From: Ruegeria arenilitoris | Lineage (GTDB): Bacteria; Pseudomonadota; Alphaproteobacteria; Rhodobacterales; Rhodobacteraceae | Assembly: GCF_013035425.1 (NCBI RefSeq) | Contig: NZ_WQHX01000005.1 | Span: 1 to 64,000, forward strand | DNA length: 64,000 nucleotides | Reading direction: 5' to 3' | Shown: positions 1-15,308 of the stretch, piece after piece | Layout of the letters: each line of letters opens with the position of its first letter | Position numbering within the stretch: the first letter of the stretch is position 1 | Made by a program: the position numbers and the translations under genes | The notes under the pieces: generated by a model | Told to the model about the DNA's origin: nothing | Databases searched by the model: none | Seen by the model: only the letters and a program-made list of their open reading frames with translations

Positions 1-55
1 CAACCGTGCCAATGTTGACATGCGGTTTCGTACGCTCAAACTTTTCCTTTGCCAT
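1..55 (-). CDS. tuf: Elongation factor Tu, N-terminal fragment (runs off the window)
   Basis: The reverse complement of the first 55 bases reads MAKEKFERTKPHVNIGTV, the typical N-terminus of EF-Tu, which carries aminoacyl-tRNA to the ribosome. Only 18 codons are inside the window. The ATG is at 53-55, preceded by a strong AAGGAGG Shine-Dalgarno. It is last of the visible minus-strand genes rpsL-rpsG-fusA-tuf, the classic str operon order, 59 bases after fusA. The rest of the gene lies to the left of the window. Confidence 0.96.
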   Translation of the reverse strand, partial: MAKEKFERTKPHVNIGTV

Positions 56-80
56 GATGGCCTCCTTTTTCGGTAATGAA

Positions 81-103
81 GGGAGCCCGCGGCGCGAGCT
101 CCC
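81..103 (-). other. Hairpin between fusA and tuf
   Basis: GGGAGC (81-86) and GCTCCC (98-103) form a 6-bp stem with an 11-base GC-rich loop in the short fusA-tuf spacer. On the minus strand no run of U follows, so it does not look like an intrinsic terminator. An mRNA processing or stabilising hairpin between two highly but differently expressed genes is an inference. Confidence 0.4.
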
Positions 104-114
104 TCAAATTTTCG

Positions 115-2232
115 CTATGCGTATTTCGCCTGGATCTCGTCCGAGATGTTCTGCGGAACAGGATCATAGTGGTCGAACTGCATGGTGAACTGGGCACGGC
201 CCGAAGACATCGAACGCAAAGTGTTGATGTAGCCGAACATGTTGGCCAGCGGAACAAAAGCATCAATAGCGATGGCATTCCCGCGGGGCTCTTGACCAGA
301 TACCTGTCCCCGACGCGATGTCAGATCACCAATGATGCCACCGGTATATTCTTCCGGGGTAATCACTTCGACCTTCATGATCGGTTCCAACAATTTCGCG
401 CCGGCTTTGCGCATACCTTCACGCATGCACATACGGCCCGCAATCTCGAACGCCAGAACACTTGAGTCAACGTCGTGGAACTTACCGTCCAAAAGCGCAA
501 CTTTGAAGTCGATAACAGGGAAGCCGGCCAACGGGCCGCTGTCCATAACCGACTGGATGCCTTTTTCGACGCCCGGGATGTATTCCTTCGGAACAGCACC
601 GCCGACGATACGGCTTTCGAACGAGTACCCTTCGCCTGGCTCCGTCGGCTGGATCTCCAGCTTGACTTCCGCGAACTGACCCGAACCACCCGACTGTTTC
701 TTGTGGGTATAGGTGTGTTCAACCGGCATCGAGATGGTTTCACGATAGGCCACCTGTGGTGCACCAATGTTCGCTTCAACCTTGAACTCGCGCTTGAGAC
801 GGTCAACCAGGATGTCCAGGTGAAGTTCGCCCATACCCTTCATGATGGTCTGACCCGATTCCAGGTCGGTTTCCACGCGGAAGGACGGATCTTCGGCGGC
901 CAGACGGGCCAGACCCTGAGACATCTTTTCCTGATCGCCCTTGGTTTTGGGTTCGACCGCAATCTCGATCACCGGATCGGGGAAGGTCATGGTTTCCAGA
1001 ACCACCGGATCCTTGGCGTCGCACAAAGTGTCACCGGTGGTAGTGTCTTTCAGACCTGCCAATGCGATGATATCGCCTGCAAACGCCTCCTCGATCTCTT
1101 CCCGGTTGTTGGAGTGCATCATCATCATACGGCCGATGCGCTCTTTCTTACCTTTGGTCGAGTTCAGGATTGAGTCGCCTTTGTTCATGACGCCCGAATA
1201 GATGCGGGTGAAAGTCAGCGAACCGACAAACGGGTCGTTCATGATTTTGAACGCCAGACCTGAGAAAGCCATGTTGTCGTCGGCGCGACGTGCGATGTCA
1301 CGAACTTCGTCCTCGTCGCCAGGCTTGAAGCCCATGTAATCGACAACGTCCAGCGGGCTGGGCAGATAGTCGATCACAGCGTTAAGCAGCGGCTGAACAC
1401 CTTTGTTCTTGAACGCCGAGCCGCCCAATACAGGAACAAATGCAATTTCCAGCGTACCTTTGCGCAGTAGCGCGCGCAGTGTCGGAATATCCGGCTCATT
1501 GCCTTCCAGATACTCCATCATCGCGTCGTCATCCATTTCGACGGCCGCTTCGATCATCTTGCCACGCCATTCTTCAGCCATGTCTTTCAGGCTGTCGCGA
1601 ATCGGAGCTTTGACCCAGCTTGCGCCTAGATCTTCGCCCTGCCACAGCCACTCTTCCATGGTGACCAGGTCGATCAGGCCTTCCAGCTCAGACTCGGCGC
1701 CAATCGGAATACCAACTGGAACGGCGCGCGCGCCAGTGCGGTCTTCAATCATGTTGACGCAGTTGAAGAAGTCGGCGCCGATCTTGTCCATCTTGTTGAC
1801 GAAAACCATACGCGGAACTTTGTAGCGGTCAGCCTGACGCCACACGGTTTCGGTTTGTGGTTCCACACCAGCGTTTGCGTCCAGAACACAGACTGCCCCG
1901 TCGAGAACCGCCAGCGAGCGTTCAACTTCGATGGTGAAGTCAACGTGGCCGGGGGTGTCGATGATGTTCAGGCGGTGCTTAGGGGTATCGGCGGTCTGAC
2001 CGTCCTCGGTGCGTTCCCAAAAGGTGGTTGTCGCAGCCGAAGTGATGGTTATGCCGCGTTCCTGCTCCTGCTCCATCCAGTCCATGGTGGCTGCACCATC
2101 GTGCACCTCACCGATGTTGTGGGATTTGCCAGTGTAATACAGGATACGCTCCGAGCAGGTGGTTTTGCCTGCATCGATGTGCGCCATGATACCGAAGTTA
2201 CGGTATAGTTCGAGCGGATATTCGCGTGCCAT
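115..2232 (-). CDS. fusA: Elongation factor G
   Basis: This 705-residue protein is the ribosomal translocation GTPase. Canonical G motifs are visible: G1 AHIDAGKTT at residues 17-25, G3 DTPGHVDF, G4 NKMD, and the switch I signature ERGITITSA. Domain IV carries [15 protein letters not shown]. Length and motifs are normal for bacterial EF-G. The ATG is 18 bases downstream of the rpsG stop, so the two genes are surely co-transcribed. It should not be confused with the shorter degenerate paralogue at 33487-35418, which lacks the canonical G1 and switch I sequences. Confidence 0.99.
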   Translation of the reverse strand: MAREYPLELYRNFGIMAHIDAGKTTCSERILYYTGKSHNIGEVHDGAATMDWMEQEQERGITITSAATTTFWERTEDGQTADTPKHRLNIIDTPGHVDFTIEVERSLAVLDGAVCVLDANAGVEPQTETVWRQADRYKVPRMVFVNKMDKIGADFFNCVNMIEDRTGARAVPVGIPIGAESELEGLIDLVTMEEWLWQGEDLGASWVKAPIRDSLKDMAEEWRGKMIEAAVEMDDDAMMEYLEGNEPDIPTLRALLRKGTLEIAFVPVLGGSAFKNKGVQPLLNAVIDYLPSPLDVVDYMGFKPGDEDEVRDIARRADDNMAFSGLAFKIMNDPFVGSLTFTRIYSGVMNKGDSILNSTKGKKERIGRMMMMHSNNREEIEEAFAGDIIALAGLKDTTTGDTLCDAKDPVVLETMTFPDPVIEIAVEPKTKGDQEKMSQGLARLAAEDPSFRVETDLESGQTIMKGMGELHLDILVDRLKREFKVEANIGAPQVAYRETISMPVEHTYTHKKQSGGSGQFAEVKLEIQPTEPGEGYSFESRIVGGAVPKEYIPGVEKGIQSVMDSGPLAGFPVIDFKVALLDGKFHDVDSSVLAFEIAGRMCMREGMRKAGAKLLEPIMKVEVITPEEYTGGIIGDLTSRRGQVSGQEPRGNAIAIDAFVPLANMFGYINTLRSMSSGRAQFTMQFDHYDPVPQNISDEIQAKYA

Positions 2233-2250
2233 TGGTCTAAGCCTCTAGGA

Positions 2251-2736
<486 letters not shown>

Positions 2737-3108
2737 TTACTTGGGACGCTTCGCGCCGTATTTCGAACGACGCTGTTTACGGTCTTTGACGCCCTGGGTA
2801 TCCAGAACACCGCGCAGGATGTGGTAACGCACACCGGGAAGGTCTTTTACACGGCCGCCACGGATCAGAACAACCGAGTGTTCCTGCAGGTTGTGGCTTT
2901 CACCAGGGATGTAAGAGATGACCTCGAATCCGTTGGTCAGGCGCACCTTGGCAACTTTACGCATAGCCGAGTTCGGCTTCTTCGGTGTAGTTGTATACAC
3001 ACGGGTGCAAACGCCGCGTTTTTGCGGGCACTGCTCCAGATGCATAGACTTCGAGCGTTTTACTTTTGGCTGCCGCGGTTTGCGGATCAGCTGTTGAATA
3101 GTTGGCAT
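2737..3108 (-). CDS. rpsL: 30S ribosomal protein S12
   Basis: The 123-residue product starts [16 protein letters not shown]. An in-frame upstream extension to 3198 exists but is rejected because S12 is always about 123 residues and begins MPTI. S12 sits at the decoding centre. The loops containing the classic streptomycin-resistance positions look wild type (TPKKPNSA and GRVKDLPG). It is the first gene of the str operon here; the promoter must lie in the 248 bases before it, away from the accessory genes that follow to the right. Confidence 0.98.
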   Translation of the reverse strand: MPTIQQLIRKPRQPKVKRSKSMHLEQCPQKRGVCTRVYTTTPKKPNSAMRKVAKVRLTNGFEVISYIPGESHNLQEHSVVLIRGGRVKDLPGVRYHILRGVLDTQGVKDRKQRRSKYGAKRPK

Positions 3109-3356
3109 TCCGGTTTCTTCCCCGTTTTGCAACACACATGACATGCACGCGCGTTGCGTGCGGTTAAACTTGCTGCACTTATGCGTCCACAAGCGCAAAA
3201 CCCGCGAGCGTTCCCATTCCGAGGTGAACGTCGCGGTTGATTATCAGAGGGCGCGAACTGCAAAATTGTTCGGGCCTTGACCAGTTCATTACTGAAATCG
3301 GTTGCGGGGCGGCCCCCGGTTCCGAGATGACGGGCGTATAGGGGGAGTCGGCCTAA
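3109..3356 (-). other. Upstream region of the str operon
   Basis: No gene was found in this stretch. It must hold the leader and promoter of rpsL-rpsG-fusA-tuf on the minus strand, but I could not pick a convincing -35/-10 pair. A GC-rich tract around 3303-3325 (GGGGCGGCCCCC) could form a local hairpin on the far side of the leader. Confidence 0.3.
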
Positions 3357-3827
3357 GTGTCAACAGCACCTAAGCAAGCGGTCGTTTGTAAGACAAATCA
3401 TGCCGTCTGGCAGTTGCCGGGTTTACGTTGCATCGGCATGATCTCAGCATATCCCCCAGAACACGATTCAACTGAGACCCGGCTGCTCTACCTTTATAAC
3501 CCTGACCGACTGAACAAGCGGTTTCGGCTGTTTGGAAGAGTTACTTTACCCAGTTTGCGCGCACAAACTATCAATGTCTTCGACCTTGTAATAGTGGGCG
3601 GTGGTTGCGAGCTGACAGTCATGAATTTTGCCCATCAAAATGTGAGTCGGTTAATGCCTGTCGTTAGTTACCCCGATGGGCCTATGTGGTTACGCACCCT
3701 GAACGGTTCCAACAATTCAAAAAACGCATGCCGGGAAAGACAGGAGTTAGAGACGCGAGCCAACAATCACCGGACCACCTTCGCAAAGCGTTTTGCCATC
3801 GATATTGGCGTTTTAGAACAGGCTTAG
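3357..3827 (+). pseudogene. Remnant of a rhamnosyltransferase-like glycosyltransferase
   Basis: The 156-codon reading frame opens with GTG. Around residues 45-80 it has DRLNKRFRLFGRVTLPSLRA followed by QTINVFDLVIVGG. This resembles the N-terminal pattern of the putative rhamnosyl transferase family (Pfam Rhamno_transf; YxxxRLxxRFxLFExxTLPSLxxQT), common in Rhodobacterales. Family members are much longer, and the Asp-rich DDDDAV-type motif that should follow is absent, so this looks like a truncated or decayed copy. The assignment comes from remembered family patterns, not a search. It overlaps the stop of the convergent transporter gene by 4 bases. An expressed short protein of other function cannot be excluded. 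Confidence 0.38.
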
Positions 3828-4693
3828 TCTGATGTCTGAACCGCTCTTTGCCGGAACAAAGTGAAAAGCCCCGCCCCTACCACCAATGCAGCGCCGATTA
3901 AGGTGACACTGTCTGGCCAGTCGCCAAAAACGATCCAGCCGAGGCCCAAAGCCCACAGAAGGCTTGAATATCGAAATGGGGCGATAAAACCAACTTCTCC
4001 CACGCGCATTACCATAACACTGAACAAATATCCCATAAGAACGAACACAGCAGCCGAGCCGACCATGACACCCGCCGTTCGAGAAACTGGCACCCAGCCT
4101 TCGAATGCTGAAACCCCTGCTGCAGTCAGAGTGATTACCAGAGACGTTGCAAGCGTAACTATCATCGTAGGCACTTCGGGAGACATTCTTCGGGTGACCA
4201 AATCGCGAACCGTGACGGAAGCGACCGCAAGCAAAGCATAAATGGAATATATGCTAAATCCTTCGGGACCGGGCCGCACAATAAGCAACATTCCCGCAAA
4301 ACCCAGACAAATGGCTAGGATACGTCGCCAGCCAACGGTCTCACCAAAAAACACTGCAGCCCCTAACGTAACGGTCAGCGGCAGTACCTGCAGTACGGCA
4401 GTGACATTAGCCAGCGGCATATGCATCAGAGCCGTCAAGAAAAAGAAAGTAGCCAGCAATTCTGACAAACAGCGACAGGCGACAAGCCATTTGTCGTGAC
4501 GCGAAAAATTTAGATGCAGGGCACCCAAATTCCGCGCCAACAGGTAGACTAGGATAGTGGCGACTGCACCTCGCATCGCTATCAACTGGAACAAAGGAAG
4601 ATCCTGCCCCGCCGATTTCACAAGCGTGTCGTTTACAGTGAAAGCTGCCATGCTGCCCATCATCAGCAAAGCGCCTCTGGCGTTTGGTGTCAT
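3824..4693 (-). CDS. EamA/DMT-family membrane transporter
   Basis: The 289-residue protein is made almost wholly of hydrophobic segments, about ten helices arranged as two repeats. It starts RGALLMMGSMAAFTVNDTLV and contains ANVTAVLQVLPLTVTLGA and GEVGFIAPFRYSSLLWALGL, both typical of EamA drug/metabolite transporters of the inner membrane. Substrates cannot be read from sequence; members export amino acids, nucleobases and other metabolites. It stands alone between the rhamnosyltransferase-like remnant and a quinone-reductase pseudogene, so it belongs to an accessory patch set between rpsL and rpoC. Confidence 0.88.
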   Translation of the reverse strand: MTPNARGALLMMGSMAAFTVNDTLVKSAGQDLPLFQLIAMRGAVATILVYLLARNLGALHLNFSRHDKWLVACRCLSELLATFFFLTALMHMPLANVTAVLQVLPLTVTLGAAVFFGETVGWRRILAICLGFAGMLLIVRPGPEGFSIYSIYALLAVASVTVRDLVTRRMSPEVPTMIVTLATSLVITLTAAGVSAFEGWVPVSRTAGVMVGSAAVFVLMGYLFSVMVMRVGEVGFIAPFRYSSLLWALGLGWIVFGDWPDSVTLIGAALVVGAGLFTLFRQRAVQTSD

Positions 4694-4773
4694 TTCTTAA
4701 AAGCCCGTTCACAGTCGAGTCATCGCATAGGCCCCGTCCGTGAATACAATGTCAACTCATGTCATGACCCCGC

Positions 4774-5379
4774 CTAATCTGTTTGGCTCACATGGCGCGG
4801 CGGCGGAAGGGTGTAGCCAATCTGATGGCTTCTCTATAAAATTTCCTGTCGCCGTTTCTTAGAACCTGTAGCGCCACAAAGCAGTTCCAGTCTGCGAGGA
4901 GAGAAACCAAAATAGCCAAACGTCTCCTTCATCCAAACAGTTTCCAGAGCAGCCAGATACCCTTTGCGTACTATTTCGTCGGAACGCGCACCTGCCGGGA
5001 CTAAAAGCAACCCGGACCGTGGCCGTTGAAGTGACAGCTCGGGGTCGTGTAGCTGATCATAGGCCCATCCCCAACTCCAAACCCGATCGACCCAGCCTTT
5101 GATCATCGAAGGCATACCCCACCAGAACAAAGGAAATACCATGCAAATCGCATCCGCTCAGGCGATCCTTGCTTGTTCCGCGACGATATCAGGCAAGGAT
5201 TGTTCTTGGTTGTTCGCCTCAATCTCGGCCATGGACCAGCGTGGGTCGAAACCTTCGGCGTGCAAATCCGCCAGCTTAACCGAATGACCCGCCAAAATGG
5301 CTCCGTCCATAAAATTTCGGGCGACCACCGCACTGAATGAAGCAGGGTTGGGGTGATCCAGAATTGTCAAAACGTGCAT
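4774..5379 (-). pseudogene. NAD(P)H dehydrogenase (quinone), flavodoxin fold, two in-frame stops
   Basis: The first part (5379 down to 5161) reads MHVLTILDHPNPASFSAVVA, the start of a Flavodoxin_2-type NAD(P)H:quinone reductase. At 5158-5160 an in-frame TGA interrupts it. The same frame continues ADAICMVFPLFWWGMPSMIK then GWVDRVWSWGWAY, the family core, where relatives have (R)xxWADA, so the TGA very probably replaced a Trp TGG. A second in-frame TAG at 4834-4836 follows KKRRQEIL, after which RSHQIGYTLPPPRH continues to a natural stop at 4774-4776. The total of about 200 codons matches family length. Two nonsense changes without any frameshift indicate recent inactivation. An ATG at 5140-5142 could still start a C-terminal fragment, but it would lack the N-terminal FAD-binding part. 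Confidence 0.85.
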
Positions 5380-5597
5380 TGGTCGGCTCTAAGCGTTTTG
5401 TTTGTTTCACGAGCAATCGCCGGATTTCGAAAGCCGCCGGTAGCGCGTGCTTTGACCAAATCAGGACAACGCTGTCCTGTCCGGTTTGCTGTGCGATACT
5501 ATCGAAGCTCAAGGTACCTTCAGATTAAGAAGATTCGTTCTCTTCGTTCGATCAAAACCCTGATTGTGATGGCACCGACTAGTTTTACATAACCCAA

Positions 5598-5631
5598 ACG
5601 TAAAAGGCCCCGCGAAACCGCAGGGCCTTTT
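5598..5631 (-). terminator. Intrinsic terminator of the rpl-rpoBC operon
   Basis: AAAAGGCCC (5602-5610) pairs with GGGCCTTTT (5623-5631), with GCG/CGC pairing inside and an AAAC-type loop. On the minus strand the stem ends in TTTT and then ACGTTT. It lies 23 bases beyond the rpoC stop, exactly where the long rplJL-rpoBC transcript should end. The bases from 5632 to 5653, and those from about 5380 to 5597 up to the quinone-reductase pseudogene, hold nothing else I recognise. Confidence 0.85.
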
Positions 5632-5653
5632 CAGATTTTTGTTTTGCTTAGCC

Positions 5654-8600
5654 TTACTCGCGGCTTTCAGGCGTTTCCACCAGAACATCCAGTTCGCCAC
5701 CAACCAGATCGTCGTCCATAATCGGTGCAGCAAGTGCAGCTGCGGCTTCAGCCTCTTCCCGGCGTGCCTCGATCACGACGTTATCGCGTGACTGAGCAAC
5801 TTGACGCACGGCCTGGGTCGCTCCACCAGTACCTGCTGGTATCAGGCGACCAACGATGACGTTTTCCTTCAGGCCAACCAGCTTGTCTTTCTTGCCCTGA
5901 ACCGAGGCTTCGGTCAGCACACGAGTGGTTTCCTGGAACGACGCCGCTGAGATGAACGAACGCGTCTGTAGCGAGGCTTTGGTAATCCCCAAGAGGATCG
6001 GCTCGCCCTGTGCCGGACGACCGCCGCGCGCGAGGGTCTTCTCGTTGGCAGCGTCGAACTCCTGCTTGTCGACATGTTCGCCTTTCAGCAGGGTGGTGTC
6101 GCCTGAATCCAGGATCTCCCACTTCTGCAGCATCTGGCGCACGATGACCTCGATGTGCTTGTCGTTGATCTTCACGCCCTGCAGACGATAGACGTCCTGC
6201 ACCTCGTCGATCATGTAATCCGCCAGGGCTTCGACGCCCATGATAGACAGGATGTCGTGCGGAGCCGGGTTACCGTCCATCAGGTATTCACCCTTCTGGA
6301 TAAAGTCGCCTTCCGCGACCGGGATATGTTTGCCCTTGGGCACCATATACTCGATCGTTTCCATCGACTCGTCCGCCGGCTCGATGCTAATGCGGCGCTT
6401 GTTCTTGTAGTCGCGACCAAAGCGCACGTAACCATCAGCTTCAGCGATGATCGCGTGATCTTTAGGACGGCGAGCTTCGAACAGTTCGGCCACACGCGGC
6501 AAACCACCGGTGATATCTTTGGTCTTGGCCCCCTCACGCGGGATACGCGCGACAACATCACCGGCCTCGATCTTTTGACCGTCTTCGACTGATAAGATCG
6601 CATCCACCGACATCGGATAGTGCACTGGGTTACCCGCATCGTTGCGGACCGGCTCACCATCTTCGCCGACCAGAATGATCTCAGGCTTGAGGTCGCTGCC
6701 TTTGGGGGCCGCACGCCAGTCGATCACGATCTTCTGGGTCATACCGGTAGCTTCGTCCGTTTCATCCCGGACAGCAAGGCCTGAAACAAGGTCGACGTAT
6801 TTCGCGGTACCGGCTTTCTCGGCAATGATCGGCAGGGTGTACGGATCCCATTCGAACAGCTTGTCGCCACGCGCAACCTTGGCGCCTTCTTTGACGAACA
6901 GTTTAGAACCGTAACCCAGCTTGAAGCTGGCACGCTCTTCGCCATGTTCGTCGTTGATAACAACCTTCATGTTCCGGCCCATGACCAGGCTTTCGCCTGC
7001 GGCATTTACCAGAATCTGCGGGTTCTCGAACGCGATGATGCCTTCCTGGTTTGCTTCTTGGAAAGACTGCTGACCACCCTGCGCAACGCCACCGATGTGG
7101 AATGTCCGCATGGTCAGCTGCGTACCCGGTTCACCGATAGACTGGGCGGCAATGATGCCAACAGCTTCACCGGTGTTCACCATAGTACCGCGAGCCAGGT
7201 CACGGCCGTAGCAGGTGGCACAAACGCCTTCCTCGGACTCGCAGGTCAAAGGCGAACGGATACGGGTCGACTGAACGCCAGCTTCATCAATAGCGTCCGC
7301 CATACGCTCGTCGATCAACTGTCCTGCGGCCACGATCACCTCATCCGTGCCCGGACGCAGGATGTCATCTGCAGCCACACGACCCAGCACACGTTCGGCC
7401 AACGAGGCAACAACTTCACCGTCGTTAACTGCTGCTTCTGCCGTGATCGCACGCTCTGTACCACAGTCGATTTCGCGAACAATGCAGTCTTGCGCAACGT
7501 CCACCAAACGACGTGTCAGGTAACCCGAGTTCGCCGTCTTCAGAGCGGTATCCGACAGACCCTTACGGGCACCGTGGGTCGAGTTGAAGTATTCAAGAAC
7601 GGTAAGACCTTCCTTGAAGTTTGAGATAATAGGCGTTTCGATGATGTCGCCGTTCGGCTTGGCCATCAAACCACGCATACCGCCCAACTGCTTCATCTGC
7701 GTAACCGAGCCACGCGCGCCTGAGTGGGCCATCATGTAGACCGAGTTCGGCTCCATATCAGCCCCAGAGTCGTCTTTAGCGACGTCCGAGATTGTGCTCA
7801 TCATCGCTTCGGTGACACGGTCGTTACACTTTGACCACGCATCGACAACCTTGTTGTACTTTTCGCCCTGGGTGATCAGGCCATCCATGTACTGCTGTTC
7901 AAAGTCTTTCACCTGATCGCGAGTGTCATCTACGATGCCCCACTTGTCGCCGGGGATAACCATGTCGTCTTTGCCGAACGAGATGCCCGCCTTGAACGCT
8001 TCTTTGAAGCCCATCGACATGATCTGGTCGCAGAAAATAACCGACTCTTTCTGACCGCAGTAACGGTAGACAGTGTCGATGACTTGTTGAACTTCTTTCT
8101 TCCGCAGCAGGCGGTTGACCAGTTCGAACGGCGCCTTGTTGTTCATCGGCAGCAACGCACCCAGACGCAGACGGCCCGGAGTGGTCTCGTAACGCTTTTG
8201 AACTTCGTTACCTTCGTCGTCGATCTGCGTGATCCGCGCGGTGATTTTCGAGTGCAGATGCACCTCACCCGCGTCCAGCGCGTGCTGAACTTCCTCGATC
8301 GAACCAAAGACCTTACCTTCGCCCGGCATGCCTTCGCGTTCCAAGGTCACGTAGTACAGACCTAGGATCATATCCTGCGACGGAACGATGATCGGCGCGC
8401 CGTTTGCAGGGGACAGAACGTTGTTCGTCGACATCATCAGAACACGCGCTTCCAGCTGTGCCTCAAGGCTCAGCGGGACGTGAACCGCCATCTGGTCGCC
8501 GTCAAAGTCGGCGTTAAAGGCAGAACAGACCAGCGGGTGCAGCTGGATCGCCTTACCTTCGATCAGGACCGGCTCGAACGCCTGAATGCCAAGACGGTGC

Positions 8601-9895
8601 AGTGTTGGCGCACGGTTCAGCATGACAGGGTGTTCGCGGATCACCTCGTCGAGGATATCCCACACTTCGGGACGCTCTTTCTCGACCAGTTTCTTCGCCT
8701 GTTTCACAGTTGAAGACAGACCCTTGGCTTCAAGGCGCGAGTAGATAAACGGCTTGAACAGCTCCAACGCCATCTTCTTGGGCAGACCACATTGGTGCAG
8801 CTTGAGTTCCGGACCGGTCACAATGACCGAACGGCCCGAGAAGTCGACGCGCTTACCCAAAAGGTTCTGACGGAAGCGGCCTTGCTTACCTTTCAGCATG
8901 TCGCTGAGCGATTTCAGCGGACGCTTGTTCGCACCGGTGATGACGCGGCCGCGGCGACCGTTGTCAAACAGCGCGTCAACGGATTCCTGCAACATCCGCT
9001 TTTCATTGCGGACGATGATGTCAGGTGCGCGCAGCTCGATCAGACGCTTCAGACGGTTGTTCCGGTTGATGACGCGGCGATACAGATCGTTCAGATCCGA
9101 CGTCGCAAAACGGCCACCATCCAGCGGAACCAGCGGACGCAATTCCGGCGGAATGACCGGGATCACGGTCATAACCATCCACTCGGGCCGGTTGCCCGAC
9201 TCGAGGAAGGATTCAACAACCTTCAGACGCTTGATGATCTTCTTGGGCTTCAGTTCGCCGGTTGCTTCGGCCAGATCAGCGCGCAGCTGCTCGGCTTCGG
9301 CTTCCAGATCGATCTGGGCCAGCATCTCACGGATAGCTTCGGCACCGATATTGGCGGTGAACGCGTCCATGCCATAGGCATCCTGCGCATCCATGTACTC
9401 TTCTTCGGTGAGCATCTGGCCATAGGTAAGGTCGGTCAGACCGGGCTCGATGACGACGTAGTTTTCAAAGTACAGAACGCGTTCCAGATCGCGCAGCGTC
9501 ATGTCAAGCATCAGACCGATGCGGGATGGCAGCGACTTAAGGAACCAGATGTGTGCGACAGGAGCGGCCAGTTCGATGTGGCCCATACGCTCACGGCGGA
9601 CTTTCTGCAGGGTGACTTCCACACCGCATTTCTCGCAGACAACGCCGCGATACTTCATCCGCTTATATTTGCCGCACAGACATTCGTAATCTTTGATCGG
9701 GCCAAAGATACGCGCGCAGAACAGACCGTCGCGTTCGGGCTTGAACGTACGGTAGTTGATGGTTTCGGGTTTCTTGATCTCGCCATAAGACCAAGACAGG
9801 ATCCGCTCGGGCGACGCCAGCGAGACCTTGATCTCGTCGAAGACCTTCGGGGGCGTCAGCGGGTTGAACGGGTTGTTGGTGATTTCCTGGTTCAT
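5654..9895 (-). CDS. rpoC: RNA polymerase beta' subunit
   Basis: The 1413-residue protein is the clamp and catalytic subunit of RNA polymerase. The N-terminal zinc site [20 protein letters not shown] is near residue 71, the Mg-binding NADFDGD motif is present, and the second zinc cluster [13 protein letters not shown] lies in the C-terminal half. Trigger-loop-type sequence ([18 protein letters not shown]) is intact. Length is normal for alphaproteobacteria. It follows rpoB by 50 bases and ends at a strong terminator. The long plus-strand reading frames opposite are shadows of its codon bias. Confidence 0.99.
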   Translation of the reverse strand: MNQEITNNPFNPLTPPKVFDEIKVSLASPERILSWSYGEIKKPETINYRTFKPERDGLFCARIFGPIKDYECLCGKYKRMKYRGVVCEKCGVEVTLQKVRRERMGHIELAAPVAHIWFLKSLPSRIGLMLDMTLRDLERVLYFENYVVIEPGLTDLTYGQMLTEEEYMDAQDAYGMDAFTANIGAEAIREMLAQIDLEAEAEQLRADLAEATGELKPKKIIKRLKVVESFLESGNRPEWMVMTVIPVIPPELRPLVPLDGGRFATSDLNDLYRRVINRNNRLKRLIELRAPDIIVRNEKRMLQESVDALFDNGRRGRVITGANKRPLKSLSDMLKGKQGRFRQNLLGKRVDFSGRSVIVTGPELKLHQCGLPKKMALELFKPFIYSRLEAKGLSSTVKQAKKLVEKERPEVWDILDEVIREHPVMLNRAPTLHRLGIQAFEPVLIEGKAIQLHPLVCSAFNADFDGDQMAVHVPLSLEAQLEARVLMMSTNNVLSPANGAPIIVPSQDMILGLYYVTLEREGMPGEGKVFGSIEEVQHALDAGEVHLHSKITARITQIDDEGNEVQKRYETTPGRLRLGALLPMNNKAPFELVNRLLRKKEVQQVIDTVYRYCGQKESVIFCDQIMSMGFKEAFKAGISFGKDDMVIPGDKWGIVDDTRDQVKDFEQQYMDGLITQGEKYNKVVDAWSKCNDRVTEAMMSTISDVAKDDSGADMEPNSVYMMAHSGARGSVTQMKQLGGMRGLMAKPNGDIIETPIISNFKEGLTVLEYFNSTHGARKGLSDTALKTANSGYLTRRLVDVAQDCIVREIDCGTERAITAEAAVNDGEVVASLAERVLGRVAADDILRPGTDEVIVAAGQLIDERMADAIDEAGVQSTRIRSPLTCESEEGVCATCYGRDLARGTMVNTGEAVGIIAAQSIGEPGTQLTMRTFHIGGVAQGGQQSFQEANQEGIIAFENPQILVNAAGESLVMGRNMKVVINDEHGEERASFKLGYGSKLFVKEGAKVARGDKLFEWDPYTLPIIAEKAGTAKYVDLVSGLAVRDETDEATGMTQKIVIDWRAAPKGSDLKPEIILVGEDGEPVRNDAGNPVHYPMSVDAILSVEDGQKIEAGDVVARIPREGAKTKDITGGLPRVAELFEARRPKDHAIIAEADGYVRFGRDYKNKRRISIEPADESMETIEYMVPKGKHIPVAEGDFIQKGEYLMDGNPAPHDILSIMGVEALADYMIDEVQDVYRLQGVKINDKHIEVIVRQMLQKWEILDSGDTTLLKGEHVDKQEFDAANEKTLARGGRPAQGEPILLGITKASLQTRSFISAASFQETTRVLTEASVQGKKDKLVGLKENVIVGRLIPAGTGGATQAVRQVAQSRDNVVIEARREEAEAAAALAAPIMDDDLVGGELDVLVETPESRE

Positions 9896-9945
9896 TTGTT
9901 ACCTCAAATCTTGCGGAAGGGGGGACGGGAGAAAGGGCAGCGCCC

Positions 9946-14082
<4,137 letters not shown>

Positions 14083-14221
14083 GTCAGATGTCACCTTTCG
14101 ATGTTCTCAGCGGGCAAAGACACCGTCGGGCCCCGGCGCCTTGCACATTCGAGACGACACGTCCGGATCAATTCATGGCCACCGTCCCGAGTGGCGGCCT
14201 CCCGATCCGCGAACCGTATCT

Positions 14222-14245
14222 TAGAAAACTCCTCAGGGATTGAGG
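14222..14245 (-). terminator. Weak attenuator-like hairpin before rpoB
   Basis: On the minus strand CCTCA (complement of 14241-14245) and TGAGG (complement of 14231-14235) make a 5-bp stem with a 5-base loop, directly followed by AGTTTTCT. The stem is short, so only partial termination is expected. In E. coli a leaky terminator in the rplL-rpoB spacer reduces rpoBC relative to the L7/L12 genes; the position here fits the same role, by inference. Confidence 0.4.
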
Positions 14246-14264
14246 CCCTTTCTAAGACAGGTTC

Positions 14265-14294
14265 GGCTGGACCCGAATTTCTTCGAGCCCAGCC
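14265..14294 (-). other. Long hairpin with GAAA tetraloop in the rplL-rpoB spacer
   Basis: On the minus strand GGCTGG-G-CTCGAA pairs with TTCGGG-T-CCAGCC around a GAAA tetraloop, 13 base pairs including two G-U wobbles. The wobbles make it stable only in minus-strand RNA, i.e. in the operon mRNA. No U tract follows, so it is more likely a processing or stability element than a terminator. E. coli has an RNase III site in the same spacer; homology of function is an inference. Confidence 0.6.
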
Positions 14295-14331
14295 AAATTT
14301 CGACGCATCATTAATGCGCCAATGGACTGAC

Positions 14332-14709
14332 TTAGGCCAGTTCGACCTCGGCGCCAGCTGCTTCCAGCTTGCCTTTGATCTCTTCTGCTTCTGCCTTGTC
14401 CACGCCTTCTTTGATCTTGCCGCCAGCTTCGACCAGTTCTTTGGCTTCTTTCAGGCCCAGGCCTGTGATGCCGCGAACTTCTTTGATGACGTTGATTTTT
14501 GAAGCGCCAGCGTTCTTCAGAACGACGTCGAATTCGGTCTTTTCTTCCTCGGCTGCACCGCCGGCATCGCCAGCTGCGCCTGCGACCATTACAGCGCCGC
14601 CAGCTGCGGGCTCAATGCCGTACTCGTCCTTGAGGATTGTTTTCAGTTCTTGTGCTTCCAGCAGGGTCAGACCAACGATCTCTTCTGCCAGTTTCTTCAG
14701 ATCAGCCAT
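14332..14709 (-). CDS. rplL: 50S ribosomal protein L7/L12
   Basis: The 125-residue acidic protein has the L7/L12 layout: an N-terminal dimerisation helix ([20 protein letters not shown]), an Ala/Gly-rich hinge around residues 36-55 ([20 protein letters not shown]), and a C-terminal factor-binding domain with [20 protein letters not shown]. It forms the ribosomal stalk that recruits translation GTPases. It follows rplJ by 80 bases; the L10 and L7/L12 products form the stalk complex together. The spacer to rpoB is 249 bases and structured. Confidence 0.99.
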   Translation of the reverse strand: MADLKKLAEEIVGLTLLEAQELKTILKDEYGIEPAAGGAVMVAGAAGDAGGAAEEEKTEFDVVLKNAGASKINVIKEVRGITGLGLKEAKELVEAGGKIKEGVDKAEAEEIKGKLEAAGAEVELA

Positions 14710-14789
14710 TGTATCAGCTCTTTCCGTTTACAATCATGTGTTCCAACGTCTGGGTATTCACCCCACGCAGATCATTCAGTGCCAACCGC

Positions 14790-15308
14790 TTACGCAGCTT
14801 CCGCCTTCTCTTCGATGGTGGAAAGGATGCTTGCGATATTGCTTGCAGGTGCGCCAATCGCGCCGGCAATGTTCGAGGCAGGTGCGCCAATGCAGCCAAC
14901 GATCGAAGCAATAAGCTCTTCACGAGACGGCATTTTCGAAACTGCTGTAACACCAGCACGGTCCAGAGCGTTCTCGCCCATTGCACCGCCAAGGATTTCG
15001 AACTTCTGGTTCTCCTTGGCGTAGTCCTCGGCCACCTTGGCTGCTGCCACCGGGTCCTCGGAATAGGTCAGAACGGTCATCCCTGTCAGCAGGTCGGCCA
15101 TGCTTTCACAAGGCTTACCCTCAAGGGCGATTTTGGCGAGCCTGTTCTTGGCAACACGCACAGAACCACCCGCTTCACGAGCACGCGCGCGAAGGTCCTG
15201 CATCTCAGCAACTGTCAGACCGGCGTAGTGCGAAACCACTACGACGCCAGAGCTTTCAAAGATCTGGCCGAGTTCCTCGACCACTTTCTCTTTCTGGGCT
15301 CTATCCAC
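14790..15308 (-). CDS. rplJ: 50S ribosomal protein L10
   Basis: The start chosen is GTG at 15306-15308, giving [20 protein letters not shown] (172 residues). A GGAGAG Shine-Dalgarno lies five bases upstream, and the extension to TTG at 15320 would run through that site. L10 anchors the L7/L12 dimers to 23S rRNA. Conserved [20 protein letters not shown] and [11 protein letters not shown] are visible. Unusually, the rplJ leader does not follow rplA directly: a glycosyltransferase gene and 379 non-coding bases lie between them. L10 autoregulation through a leader RNA is known elsewhere and could act through this long leader. Confidence 0.97.
   Translation of the reverse strand: MDRAQKEKVVEELGQIFESSGVVVVSHYAGLTVAEMQDLRARAREAGGSVRVAKNRLAKIALEGKPCESMADLLTGMTVLTYSEDPVAAAKVAEDYAKENQKFEILGGAMGENALDRAGVTAVSKMPSREELIASIVGCIGAPASNIAGAIGAPASNIASILSTIEEKAEAA

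Noticed and set aside
5158-5160. In-frame TGA read as selenocysteine
   Set aside because: The family has Trp here, no SECIS-like structure was seen, and a second TAG stop follows downstream.
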